A stretch of 64,000 nt of DNA from Acidimicrobiia bacterium (GTDB lineage: Bacteria; Acidobacteriota; Terriglobia; Bryobacterales; Bryobacteraceae), in the NCBI GenBank assembly GCA_016871315.1, contig VFZE01000026.1:1-64000 (forward strand), read 5' to 3'. Below the pieces are notes generated by a model. It worked only from the letters and a program-made list of their open reading frames with translations. It searched no databases and was not told where the DNA came from. The first letter of the stretch is position 1, and every line of letters begins with the position of its first letter. Shown here one piece after another: positions 50,091-59,421 of this stretch. Position numbers and translations under genes: made by a program.

Positions 50091-50953
50091 GAACGCCGCG
50101 AAGTCACCCGCAGCCGCTCCAGCACCTTCGGCCCCACGCGGACATTGCCTAGCCTGCCCGTGCCCAGCTCCACGCCCGGCTTATTGTCGCCGTGAAAATC
50201 GGAGCCGCCCGTCATTGTCAGATTGTACCGGCGCGCCAGCCAGTCAAACCGCTCGCGGTGCCGTCCGTTGTGATCGGAGTGCCACACCTCGATCGCCCGC
50301 AGCCCCATCTTGCACATCTGCCGGATCAGCTCTTCTTCTTCCCTGGGCTCGCGTTTGCCCAGCCGCACCGGATGCGCCAAACACGGCACACCGCCGGCGT
50401 CCAGCACGTGCCGAATGCCTTCGGCCAGCGTCGGCTCGCGCCGGTCCACATAGGCTTCCGCGCTTTCGTCCAGATACCGGTCGAAGGCCTCCTGCTGCGT
50501 GCCGACGTAGCCCTTCTCCACCATCCGCTTCGCGAAGTGCGGACGCCCCGCCATCGAACGACCGAGCGAATAAACCTCCTCCAGCGGCACCGGCACGCCC
50601 AGCGACTCCAGCTTGTCCGACAAGGCCACGTTCCGCTCCCGTCTGGACTGCTGTATCCCGAACAGCCACTGCCGGAACTCCTCGGTCGGCTTGCCGCGCA
50701 TGAAATAGCCGAGCAGGTGAATCGACTTGCCGCGCGGCCGGTCCTTCATCTCCATCTTCGTGCTCAGCTCGATCCCGCAGATCAGCTCGATCCCGGCCTC
50801 ATCGGCAAGCGGCAGAGCCTGGTCGAACCCGGCAAAGGTGTCGTGATCGGTGATCGCCAGCGCTTCCAGCCGCCGCTTCACCGCCTCGGCGACCAGCTCC
50901 GCCGGCGTGAATGTCCCGTCGGACTCCGTGGTATGTGTATGCAGATCGATCAA
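50087..50953 (-). CDS. PHP-domain phosphoesterase
   Basis: The product, about 288 residues, starts LIDLHTHTTESDGTFTP, the first PHP motif with its HxH. Later come ITDHDTFAG, CGIELSTKM, PCLAHPVR and TGGSDFHGDNKPG, which together supply the metal ligands of the polymerase-and-histidinol-phosphatase superfamily. Related enzymes release nucleotides from 3',5'-bisphosphates or short RNAs. TTG at 50953 is the likely start; an earlier ATG at 51010 would overlap the cysH gene by 32 bases and add hydrophobic sequence that is not part of the fold. Confidence 0.88.
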   Translation of the reverse strand: MIDLHTHTTESDGTFTPAELVAEAVKRRLEALAITDHDTFAGFDQALPLADEAGIELICGIELSTKMEMKDRPRGKSIHLLGYFMRGKPTEEFRQWLFGIQQSRRERNVALSDKLESLGVPVPLEEVYSLGRSMAGRPHFAKRMVEKGYVGTQQEAFDRYLDESAEAYVDRREPTLAEGIRHVLDAGGVPCLAHPVRLGKREPREEEELIRQMCKMGLRAIEVWHSDHNGRHRERFDWLARRYNLTMTGGSDFHGDNKPGVELGTGRLGNVRVGPKVLERLRVTSRRS

Positions 50954-50978
50954 AGCGCGAAGACCCCGCCCGAAAAAA

Positions 50979-51716
50979 CTAACCCACCAGTATATCTTCC
51001 AGCAGCACATCGAGGGTGCGCTGCATCTGTCCGTCCGGCGTCACGTGCAGCCCGCACTCCTTGGCATCCCCGGTTTCCCACCACCACCGGCCGGCGCGTT
51101 CTTCCTCGCCCGGGAGCACCGCGCGCGTACAAGGGGCGCAGCCGATGCTCGGGTAGCCCTGGTTCACCAGCGGATGCCGCGGCAGTTCGTGGGCGGTGAC
51201 GTAATCTTCCACCTGCTGCTTTGTCCAATCGGCAAGCGGGCTCAGCTTTACGCGTCCGTCCACGACTGCCAGCTTTTCGGTTCCGGCCCGTTCCTGGCTC
51301 TGCTCGCGCCGCAAGCCCACCGCCCACGCATCGAGTTCGGCCAGCTTCCGCTCCAGCGGACGCACCTTCCTTACGTGGCAGCATAGCTTGCGGTATGACG
51401 GATCGCGGTAGAACAAGTTCACCCCGTGCTGCGTCGTCATTTTCTCCACTTCGCGGTAATCCGGGGCAACGATCTCAACGGCGATGCCGTAGCGCGCCCG
51501 CACGGCATCGATCAACTGGTAGGTCTCTGCCGGCAGCCGCCCGGTGTCGATGGTGAACACGCGCACGTCCGGCGAAATCCGGTGCGCGATATCCAGGATG
51601 ACGGTACCTTCGGCCTGGAAGCTGGTACAGAGGGCGAAGCGGCGCCCGTAGGTCTCCAAGGCCCAGGCGAGCAACCGCTGAGCGGAGAGCGAATCTGGAT
51701 GAGGCGGGAGGGTCAC
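50979..51716 (-). CDS. cysH: adenylyl-sulfate or phosphoadenylyl-sulfate reductase
   Basis: The 245-residue product has the PP-loop substrate site and the SADVRxxTxDTGRLPxET-like block VRVFTIDTGRLPAETY. It has both cysteine pairs of the Fe-S-containing form, LCCHVRKVRPL and IGCAPCTR. Enzymes with these four cysteines bind a 4Fe-4S cluster and mostly use APS. The usual catalytic ECGLH is present near the end (KECGLHV). It reduces activated sulfate to sulfite for cysteine synthesis. A palindrome directly upstream may control it. Confidence 0.94.
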   Translation of the reverse strand: MTLPPHPDSLSAQRLLAWALETYGRRFALCTSFQAEGTVILDIAHRISPDVRVFTIDTGRLPAETYQLIDAVRARYGIAVEIVAPDYREVEKMTTQHGVNLFYRDPSYRKLCCHVRKVRPLERKLAELDAWAVGLRREQSQERAGTEKLAVVDGRVKLSPLADWTKQQVEDYVTAHELPRHPLVNQGYPSIGCAPCTRAVLPGEEERAGRWWWETGDAKECGLHVTPDGQMQRTLDVLLEDILVG

Positions 51717-51721
51717 GAAAC

Positions 51722-51749
51722 ACCCTAATCTCTATCAGAATACTAGGGT
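51722..51749 (-). promoter_or_regulatory. inverted repeat upstream of cysH, possible operator
   Basis: ACCCTA (51722-51727) and TAGGGT (51744-51749) are perfect six-base arms 16 bases apart. ATAC-TAGG-GTAT forms a smaller palindrome over the right arm. The element ends five bases before the cysH start and could bind a sulfur-responsive regulator; the kind is unknown. Confidence 0.42.
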
Positions 51750-51782
51750 ATCACAGCCAGATGCCGGTCCCAGCCGCTACGC

Positions 51783-51788
51783 TATAAT
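51783..51788 (+). promoter_or_regulatory. -10 hexamer just before the cyclophilin start
   Basis: Perfect TATAAT ending eight bases before the ATG at 51797, with no ribosome binding site between. A leaderless or nearly leaderless mRNA is expected. Confidence 0.5.
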
Positions 51789-51796
51789 TTGCCCTG

Positions 51797-52501
51797 ATGA
51801 AGCTCTCCTTGCTCTGCCCTGTCCTTCTCTCCACACTGCTCCATGCCCAGCAGCCCGCCCCGGAAACTCCCAAGCCAGACCCCGGCCTGTACGCCACGAT
51901 CGAAACCACCATGGGCTCCATCAAGGTGAAGTTCTTCGAAAAAGAGGCTCCGATCACCGTCAAGAACTTCACCGACCTGGCCGCCGGGCGGAAAACCTAC
52001 ACCGACCCGCGCAGCGGCCTCCCCGTGAAGAGGGCCTTCTACAACGGACTCACTTTTCATCGCGTCATTCCGGGCTTCATGATTCAGGGCGGCGACCCAC
52101 TGGCCAACGGCTCCGGGGGCACGACCGTCATTGCCGACGAATTCAGCCCCACGCTCAACTTCGACGTTCCTGGCCGCATGGCGATGGCCAATGCCGGACC
52201 GAACACTGGCAGTTGCCAGTTCTTCTTCACCGAGGTTCCCACGCCGCACCTCAATCAGCTGCACACGATCTTCGGCCAGATTGTCGAGGGCCAGGAACTG
52301 GTGGCGAAGATCGCGCGCGTGCCCACCAATAGCGACAAGCCGATCGAGGCCGTCAAGATCGTGAAAGTGACGGTAGAGCGCGTCGGGCCGGCGCCCGGCT
52401 CGGCAAAGCCCGCGGCTAAGAAGGCGACTTCCACCAAGAAGCCGACCACCGCCGCGCCGAAAGCGGCCACGCCGGCCAAGCCGGTGACCAAAAAGAAATA
52501 G
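51797..52501 (+). CDS. exported cyclophilin-type peptidylprolyl isomerase
   Basis: The 234-residue product starts MKLSLLCPVLLSTLLHAQQP, a signal peptide. A complete cyclophilin domain (about 32-205) follows with FYNGLTFHRVIPGFMIQGGD, the active-site arginine in FHRV and GSCQFFFTEV. The C-terminal tail (GPAPGSAKPAAKKATSTKK onward) is lysine- and alanine-rich and probably disordered or surface-binding. It should speed proline isomerisation during folding of secreted proteins. Two membrane-protein genes follow closely. Confidence 0.95.
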   Translation: MKLSLLCPVLLSTLLHAQQPAPETPKPDPGLYATIETTMGSIKVKFFEKEAPITVKNFTDLAAGRKTYTDPRSGLPVKRAFYNGLTFHRVIPGFMIQGGDPLANGSGGTTVIADEFSPTLNFDVPGRMAMANAGPNTGSCQFFFTEVPTPHLNQLHTIFGQIVEGQELVAKIARVPTNSDKPIEAVKIVKVTVERVGPAPGSAKPAAKKATSTKKPTTAAPKAATPAKPVTKKK

Positions 52502-52517
52502 CTCCAGCCACGCACTG

Positions 52518-52763
52518 ATGACGATTCGAACCATGTTCCGGCTGCTGGTCCTGGCGATTGGCGTCGGGTTCTCTGTCACGCACGGCCTCTGGTGGCTGGC
52601 CGGAGCCTTCGGCGCCTTCTTCCTGCTGGCGCTGTTGATCGCCAATCAGAAACATCTGCAACTGGTGTTCGGCTACGCCACCGCCGCCTTGATCATCCTA
52701 CTGATCACCGCGATCTACTGCCTGGGGCGCGGGATGCTGGAACTGCTCGGGCGCGCGCGATGA
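52518..52763 (+). CDS. small two- or three-helix membrane protein of unknown function
   Basis: This is an 81-residue, very hydrophobic protein with segments around FRLLVLAIGVGFSVTHGLWW, AGAFGAFFLLALLIAN and FGYATAALIILLITAIYCLG. The second and third may form a helical hairpin. No family was recognised. It lies 16 bases after the cyclophilin gene and its stop overlaps the next start (ATGA), so it is translated with the large membrane protein that follows. Confidence 0.72.
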   Translation: MTIRTMFRLLVLAIGVGFSVTHGLWWLAGAFGAFFLLALLIANQKHLQLVFGYATAALIILLITAIYCLGRGMLELLGRAR

Positions 52764-54079
52764 GTTCCGTGCTCGACCTGCTGCTGGCCGGCCTATCTCA
52801 CTCCATCGGCTGGGGCGTGCGAGGCAACTGGGGGCACGAGCATGGCGCGATGATCCCCGGCGCGCTCTCCGCGATGGCCATCGCCGCGCGGTACGGCCGC
52901 GCCGATTGGCAGCACCGCATCGCCTGGTTCGCCTTCTTCGGAGCCATGGGCTGGTCCTTCGGCGGTTCGATGTCCTATGGCCTCATCATCGGCAAAACCA
53001 AGGCCGATACCGCGCCCGAAATCGCCTACGGTTTCGCCATGCTGTTCGTCATCGGTTTTCTCTGGGGAGCGATGGGCGGAGCCGGCGCCGCCATGGCCGC
53101 GGTGCTCGACTCCTCGCGACTCCGCCAGTTTTTCCCGCCATTGATCTGCGTCTTCCTCGCCTGGACAATCCGCGATCTGGCTGACTACGACGCCCCCAAC
53201 TGGTTCGACACGGACTGGGCGGGCGTCACGCTACTGCTCGCCGCCGTTGCTGCATACTGCGCATGGCGCCGCCGCATCGACGATGCCTGCTCGCTTATCC
53301 TCACGATGGGCGTTGGGTGGTGGGCGGGCTTTCTCCTTCTCACCGCCGCGCTCGGTCTCCGCATGACGCCGCCGCGGAGCGACAACTGGGCCGGCTGCAT
53401 CGGCATGACCGCCGCCATGTTTGTCTGGTTCCACCGCCGGCGCCTCGGGCAGATTAACCGTGCGGCACTTCTCACCGCGCTGTTCTCCGGCGCAGGGTTC
53501 TCACTCGGAGACGTCTGGCAGGTGCTCGGCCCGCGCACGGGAATCGAAACCAACTGGTGGAGCCTGATGGAGCAGAGCTTCGGCCTGCTGGCGGGAATCG
53601 GCCTCTACCTCGCCTTCCGCCGCTACCTAGGGAACTGTCCGCCGCTTGAGCCCGAAACGCCGCACTGGAGTCACGCGTTCTCCGTATGGTTCCTGCTGGT
53701 CGTCGTCACCTACATCAACATCTCGCGCAACGTCTCCACCGCGTGGCTGAAATCCGGCGCGCTTCCGGAAAGCTGGTACGGCCTGTCCGCCGGAGCCTGG
53801 TTCCACCTCGGCTACGCCCTGCTCGCTCTCACCGTTACCGTGCTGATCCTCCGCCCTGGCGCTTTGGTACCCGAAAACCCACTCGGAAAATCGCAGGCCC
53901 TCTACATCGTTTTCCTCTGGTGGATCCTGCTCGGCGACCTCTCCCGCTACCTCCCCTTCCCGCCAGGGCGCATGATCAGCGAAGGCATCTTCTTCTTCAA
54001 TGCCTGTCTGTGCACGATGCTCATCGCCCGTCAGGAATCCCGGCACCACAGACCCGCGGTACATCGATTTTTTGTGTGA
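52760..54079 (+). CDS. large multi-helix membrane protein of unknown function
   Basis: The 439-residue product has about twelve hydrophobic segments. It starts SSVLDLLLAGLSHSIGWGVR and keeps GNWGHEHGAMIPGAL, a conserved-looking motif with histidines near the membrane face. Later segments include MLFVIGFLWGAMGGAGAAMA and FSVWFLLVVVTYINIS. I do not recognise a transporter or enzyme signature. It is coupled to the small membrane protein upstream. The C-terminus (RHHRPAVHRFFV) may be altered by loss of the gene that followed. Confidence 0.75.
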   Translation: MSSVLDLLLAGLSHSIGWGVRGNWGHEHGAMIPGALSAMAIAARYGRADWQHRIAWFAFFGAMGWSFGGSMSYGLIIGKTKADTAPEIAYGFAMLFVIGFLWGAMGGAGAAMAAVLDSSRLRQFFPPLICVFLAWTIRDLADYDAPNWFDTDWAGVTLLLAAVAAYCAWRRRIDDACSLILTMGVGWWAGFLLLTAALGLRMTPPRSDNWAGCIGMTAAMFVWFHRRRLGQINRAALLTALFSGAGFSLGDVWQVLGPRTGIETNWWSLMEQSFGLLAGIGLYLAFRRYLGNCPPLEPETPHWSHAFSVWFLLVVVTYINISRNVSTAWLKSGALPESWYGLSAGAWFHLGYALLALTVTVLILRPGALVPENPLGKSQALYIVFLWWILLGDLSRYLPFPPGRMISEGIFFFNACLCTMLIARQESRHHRPAVHRFFV

Positions 54080-54209
54080 GAACCGAGTTCAGCGGAAATC
54101 ATTCACGATCATCAGATCGGACAGATGCGCCTCGGGCCATGCCAATGGCAACAGAACGCAATGGAGTTTTCAGGCGCCTGTTCTCAAGAACGGACTTGCG
54201 ATCCGCTTC

Positions 54210-54410
54210 TCCAGCGCCGTGACGGTTGTCATCGACATCAAACCGGGCGAAACTCCCAATTCCATCAACGTGGAGTCGAAAGGCAGTATTCCGGTGGCTG
54301 TTTTCAGCACCGCCGATTTTGACGTCACGCAGGCCGATGCATCCACCTTGCGTCTCTCTGGCGCTCCCCTAAAGAGGAACACGCCTGGCAAGTGGCAAAT
54401 CGTGAACTGA
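54210..54410 (+). pseudogene. fragment of a secreted-protein domain
   Basis: One frame encodes VTVVIDIKPGETPNSINVES, then KGSIPVAVFSTADFDVTQ and ADASTLRLSGAPLKRN. This matches the DIKPGSxPNSINxxSKGxxPVAxxSTxxFD stretch found near the end of many large secreted bacterial proteins. It has no start codon of its own, and the frame stops where the usual DVNGDG calcium-binding part would begin. It is an orphan piece of a lost gene between the large membrane protein and the permease genes. Confidence 0.65.
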
Positions 54411-54413
54411 GGG

Positions 54414-55664
54414 TCACTCGTGGCGCAGCGCTTCCACCGGATCCAAGCGCGAGGCCTGAAACGCGGGCCACACGCCGAAGAAGATGCCCACTGCAACCGA
54501 GGTGAGGAACCCTGCCATCACCGCCCATGCCGGCACCTCCGACGGCAGCGACGGCACCAGTACACTGATCAGTCCCGTCACCGCGATCGCGAACACGATT
54601 CCGATAATCCCGCCCAGCGCCGTCAGTGTCACGGCCTCCAAAAGGAACTGGACCACGATGTCAAACCGCCGCGCGCCGATCGCCTTCCGGACGCCGATCT
54701 CCCGGGTCCGCTCCGTCACGCTCACCAGCATGATGTTCATTACGCCGATGCCGCCCACCAGCAGCCCGAGGCCGGAAATCGCGATCGACACGAGCACGAT
54801 CATCCCGGTGAGCGCGTCAAACCGGGCGATGATCTGATCCGATGTCGATACTGAAAAATCGTCGTCCCCTCCGCCGGGCACGCGGCGCAGCCGCCGCAGC
54901 GTTGCACGGACTTCCTCAATCGCCTGTTCCCGCTGACCCGTCCGCGCCTTGGCGACGATGAAAAAGTTGGTCAGCTGAGGATAGCGCAGCCGCGCGGTCT
55001 CCAGCGGTATGGTCACCTGGCTGTCCAGCTGGTTCTCGCCGAAAAAGCCACCCTTGGCCGGCGCGAGCACGCCGATCACCCGGTATTCGGCCCCATCGAG
55101 CAGGAAATGCCGCTCCAGCGGGCGCCCATCCGGAAACAGCGCCCCGGCCAGAGATGAGCCGATCACCGCCACCTTCTCGCCGCGCCCAGCCTCCTCCGGC
55201 GTGTACGGCCGCCCGTACTGGAACTCCCGCGGCTGCGCCACAAAGCTGCTGTAGCTGGCCCCTTGCAGGTTCACGCTGTCGGTCTCATACCCAGGCACCT
55301 TCGCCGTCATCGCCTGTCCGCGCGCGAAGACCGGGATGAACAACGAAGTTGCCGTAAGCTCCACCGACGGACAGAGCTGCTCGATCATCGCCGCATATTC
55401 CGGCCGCAGCGGACGCCGTTTGCGCTCCTTCGGCAGCCCGATCGAAGACGGGTCTCCCGATACCCGCGAAATGAAGATGTTGTCCGGACCGAACTCCTCG
55501 AAAAACGTCACGATCCCCTTCCGCAGACCGGTCAGCAGGCTCGCGACCGCCACAACAGTGGTGATCCCGATCACGATTCCCAGAATCGTGAGACCGCTGC
55601 GGAAACGGTGCGCCCAAACCGCGCCGAGCGCCATGCGGATATTCTCTCCCGTGCTCAGTTGCAT
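54414..55664 (-). CDS. MacB-type ABC transporter permease
   Basis: The 416-residue product has the MacB arrangement: an N-terminal helix (FRSGLTILGIVIGITTVVAV), a large periplasmic domain (about 50-290), and three C-terminal helices with the conserved GGIGVMNIMLVSVTERTREI and GVRKAIGARRFDIV coupling loop. These permeases drive transport by moving the periplasmic part rather than passing substrate through the membrane. No ATPase gene is adjacent in the window. ATG at 55664 is two bases after the upstream gene's stop, so they form an operon. Confidence 0.93.
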   Translation of the reverse strand: MQLSTGENIRMALGAVWAHRFRSGLTILGIVIGITTVVAVASLLTGLRKGIVTFFEEFGPDNIFISRVSGDPSSIGLPKERKRRPLRPEYAAMIEQLCPSVELTATSLFIPVFARGQAMTAKVPGYETDSVNLQGASYSSFVAQPREFQYGRPYTPEEAGRGEKVAVIGSSLAGALFPDGRPLERHFLLDGAEYRVIGVLAPAKGGFFGENQLDSQVTIPLETARLRYPQLTNFFIVAKARTGQREQAIEEVRATLRRLRRVPGGGDDDFSVSTSDQIIARFDALTGMIVLVSIAISGLGLLVGGIGVMNIMLVSVTERTREIGVRKAIGARRFDIVVQFLLEAVTLTALGGIIGIVFAIAVTGLISVLVPSLPSEVPAWAVMAGFLTSVAVGIFFGVWPAFQASRLDPVEALRHE

Positions 55665-55666
55665 GC

Positions 55667-56920
<1,254 letters not shown>

Positions 56921-56995
56921 GTCTCTCCATCATAAATGGTTGCCAGAGGGGTCAGGCTGTTGCAAACTTAAAGGGCAGCGGCTTCAGAAAGCATA

Positions 56996-58312
56996 ATGGC
57001 ATTGCGCGTACCCCGCCAGGAAGAAGAGTTCGGCAATTGGCGCGCCGAACCTCATCCCTTCACCATTGAATACTCTTTCATGGTGCTGGAAGAGCTGCGG
57101 CTTCACGCCGAGGAAGGGTTTCAGAAAATTCCCCACGGCGGCCTGGAGGTGGGCGCGCTGCTGCTGGGCACTTTCGAAGGCGGCGCCGTGCGGATCCTGG
57201 AGTGGCGCGCCATCGAGTGCGAGCATGCCGGCGGCCCCGGCTTTGTGCTGTCGGAAAAAGACCAGGCAGGACTAGCCGACCAGATTCAGGATTGCGCTTC
57301 CGCGCCCGAGCTGCGCGGCCTTATCCCCGTCGGCTGGTTCCACACACACACCCGCAGCGGCCTTTTCTTTTCGCCTGAGGATCGAGCAGTTCACCAGCGC
57401 TTATTCCCTGAGCGGTGGCAAATCGCCATGGTTCTGCGGCTGGCCAAGGATCAGCCTCCCCTGGCAGGTTTCTTTGTGACCGAACCGGATGGCCACATGC
57501 GCTGCGAATCCAGCTACATGGAATTCGGCGTCCGCGCGAACCCCACCATGCTGCTGCGCCCGCGCCGGGCCTCCGCCGCGCCGCGCCCGGAGCCGGACGC
57601 CAAGCCGCAGACGCCGCCGCAGCACGAACGGCGTCCCATGGGCGTTCGCCAGTCGTGGTGGGACACTCCGCCTACGCCCCCGCGGATGGTGGCCGATTCC
57701 TACGCCGCGCCTGCTCCCGCTCCGCTTCCGCTACATCCACCGCCCGCCGATGTTCTTTCAGACCTTCCCACCGGCAAGTTCCGCTGGCGTCTGCTGGTGA
57801 CGGTTGCGCTGATGCTGCTCGTTATCGCCGGAGCCGTCATCACGCGGAAGTCCTGGATGGGAGCCACCGAGCCTCCGCTTGCCTTGAGACTGGAAGAGGT
57901 GGAAGACCAGCTGATCATCCGCTGGGATTTGCATTCTCCCGCCGCGCGCCAGGCAGATCGAGGCGCGCTGGAGATCAACGATGGCGGCGTACGGCACGAG
58001 ATTCCGCTTGATGAGGTACAGGCGCGCAGTGGCTCTGTCACCTTCATCCGGCAGAGCGAAGACGTACAGGTCCACTTGACACTGCAGGCCCAGGGACGTG
58101 AACCGGCGCGTGAGTTTGCCCGCTTCCTCGGCGGCCCTGTCAAGTCCAGGCTGGCCACCGAGCTGGAGCAGACGGAAATGGAAAAGGAACAGCTGAACTC
58201 CGACGTCGAGCGGCTCCGCCAGGCGCTGAAGGAAGAGACCAGCCGCACACAGCGGCTACGGGGCTCCGTCAAGAACCTGGAGAGTCAACTTAAGCAGGCT
58301 CCGCCGCCGTAA
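56996..58312 (+). CDS. membrane-anchored JAMM/MPN-domain protein with C-terminal coiled coil
   Basis: The 438-residue product starts with an MPN fold that has the complete JAMM metal set: Glu51 in GGLEVGALLLG, and H116, H118, S126 and D129 in GWFHTHTRSGLFFSPED. A proline-rich linker (about 190-255) follows, then one transmembrane helix (LLVTVALMLLVIAGAVIT, about 264-282), a beta-rich region and a coiled coil (about 388-435, LEQTEMEKEQLNSDVERLRQ). JAMM proteins are metal isopeptidases or peptidases. The topology suggests a cytoplasmic protease tethered to the membrane. The ATG overlaps a CATAAT hexamer, so the start could be a little later. Confidence 0.82.
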   Translation: MALRVPRQEEEFGNWRAEPHPFTIEYSFMVLEELRLHAEEGFQKIPHGGLEVGALLLGTFEGGAVRILEWRAIECEHAGGPGFVLSEKDQAGLADQIQDCASAPELRGLIPVGWFHTHTRSGLFFSPEDRAVHQRLFPERWQIAMVLRLAKDQPPLAGFFVTEPDGHMRCESSYMEFGVRANPTMLLRPRRASAAPRPEPDAKPQTPPQHERRPMGVRQSWWDTPPTPPRMVADSYAAPAPAPLPLHPPPADVLSDLPTGKFRWRLLVTVALMLLVIAGAVITRKSWMGATEPPLALRLEEVEDQLIIRWDLHSPAARQADRGALEINDGGVRHEIPLDEVQARSGSVTFIRQSEDVQVHLTLQAQGREPAREFARFLGGPVKSRLATELEQTEMEKEQLNSDVERLRQALKEETSRTQRLRGSVKNLESQLKQAPPP

Positions 58313-58328
58313 CGATTTGTAGCGGGCT

Positions 58329-59321
58329 TTAGTTCCGGCGCTTCAAGGTCGGGCGCTCGTCTTCGTCTTCGGCCTTCGGCTTTTCGTTGCCGTCGGAATC
58401 GATGCGGCCGGAGCCGGTCTTGCGCAGGCGAGGCTTGTTCTCGTCCTTGTCATCGCCCTTGCGCCGGTTCATCAGGGAAGCCAACCGGTTCTTGACGTCG
58501 TTGAACTCGGATGTGGTGACGACGTACTCGGGCTTGGCGTCGAGGATTTCCTGAATGTTCTTCTGGGAATCCTTGATGCGGTCATCGGTCAGCGGGTGAG
58601 AGCTGAAGACCTTGGCCATGGTGCCGGGCTTGCGCTTCTCGTCGGCTTGCAGCTTTTCGAAGAAGTCGACGAAAGCGGTCGGGTCGTAGCCGGCCTTGTA
58701 GAGGTACTGCAGGCCGAGCAGGTCGGCTTCCGATTCAAAACCGCGGGAGAAGGAGAGGAATCCGATGGGGATGAGCACGCTGGCTCCCTGCCGCGCGCCA
58801 AAGCCTGCCCAGCCGCCCATGAAGATGAGCGGGATGGTGGCGAGGTTGGCGATCTGACCGCGGGAAGCCTGGCGAGTGCCGTGGCGGGCGGCGATGTGGG
58901 CGATTTCATGCGCCATGACGCCGGCCAGTTCGGCCTCGGTTTCAGCGCGCAGAAGCAGCCCCGTGTTGACGAAGAAGAAACCGCCGGGCAGCGCGAATGC
59001 GTTGACCTCTTCGGCGTCGATCACCTTGATGGTCACGGGAACCTTGACGTCGGAATTGCGGACGAGATTCTGGCCGACGCGGTTGACGTATTCGGCGATC
59101 ACCGGGTCATCGACAATCTTGGCTTGGCGCTCAATGTCCTGCGCCAGCGACTTGCCCAGGGCGATCTCCTTTTCGAGCGAGTAAAGGTTGAGCCCCTTGC
59201 CGACATCGCGGTTGCCGATCTCATCGGGATCTTTTTTCTTATCCTTGGCCACGGCTGCGGCCGGGATGAGAAGGGTCATCACCGTCATCACGGCGAACAG
59301 CTTTTTCATGGAGCGGATCAT
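58329..59321 (-). CDS. exported M48-family zinc metalloprotease
   Basis: The 330-residue product has a signal peptide (LFAVMTVMTLLIPAAAVA). The M48 domain follows with the zinc motif HEIAHIAARHGTR and the third ligand in FESEADLLGLQYL. The FALPGGFFFVNTGLLL region is typical of BepA/LoiP-like proteases that control outer-membrane protein assembly. The C-terminal tail is highly charged and repetitive (KGDDKDENKPRLRKTGSG). The start at 59321 has GGGAGAAG upstream. It converges with the JAMM gene, 16 bases between stops. Confidence 0.94.
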   Translation of the reverse strand: MIRSMKKLFAVMTVMTLLIPAAAVAKDKKKDPDEIGNRDVGKGLNLYSLEKEIALGKSLAQDIERQAKIVDDPVIAEYVNRVGQNLVRNSDVKVPVTIKVIDAEEVNAFALPGGFFFVNTGLLLRAETEAELAGVMAHEIAHIAARHGTRQASRGQIANLATIPLIFMGGWAGFGARQGASVLIPIGFLSFSRGFESEADLLGLQYLYKAGYDPTAFVDFFEKLQADEKRKPGTMAKVFSSHPLTDDRIKDSQKNIQEILDAKPEYVVTTSEFNDVKNRLASLMNRRKGDDKDENKPRLRKTGSGRIDSDGNEKPKAEDEDERPTLKRRN

Positions 59322-59408
59322 TACACTTCTCCCTTCTTCGGCAAAACTCCTGGCAACATTATAAACCCATATCGGACTGGTTCCAGCAGTTCCGCTACCT
59401 AAACGACG

Positions 59409-59414
59409 TAAAAT
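59409..59414 (+). promoter_or_regulatory. -10 hexamer immediately before the class V aminotransferase
   Basis: TAAAAT ends seven bases before the ATG at 59422 with no ribosome binding site between. Confidence 0.42.
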
Positions 59415-59421
59415 AAACCGG

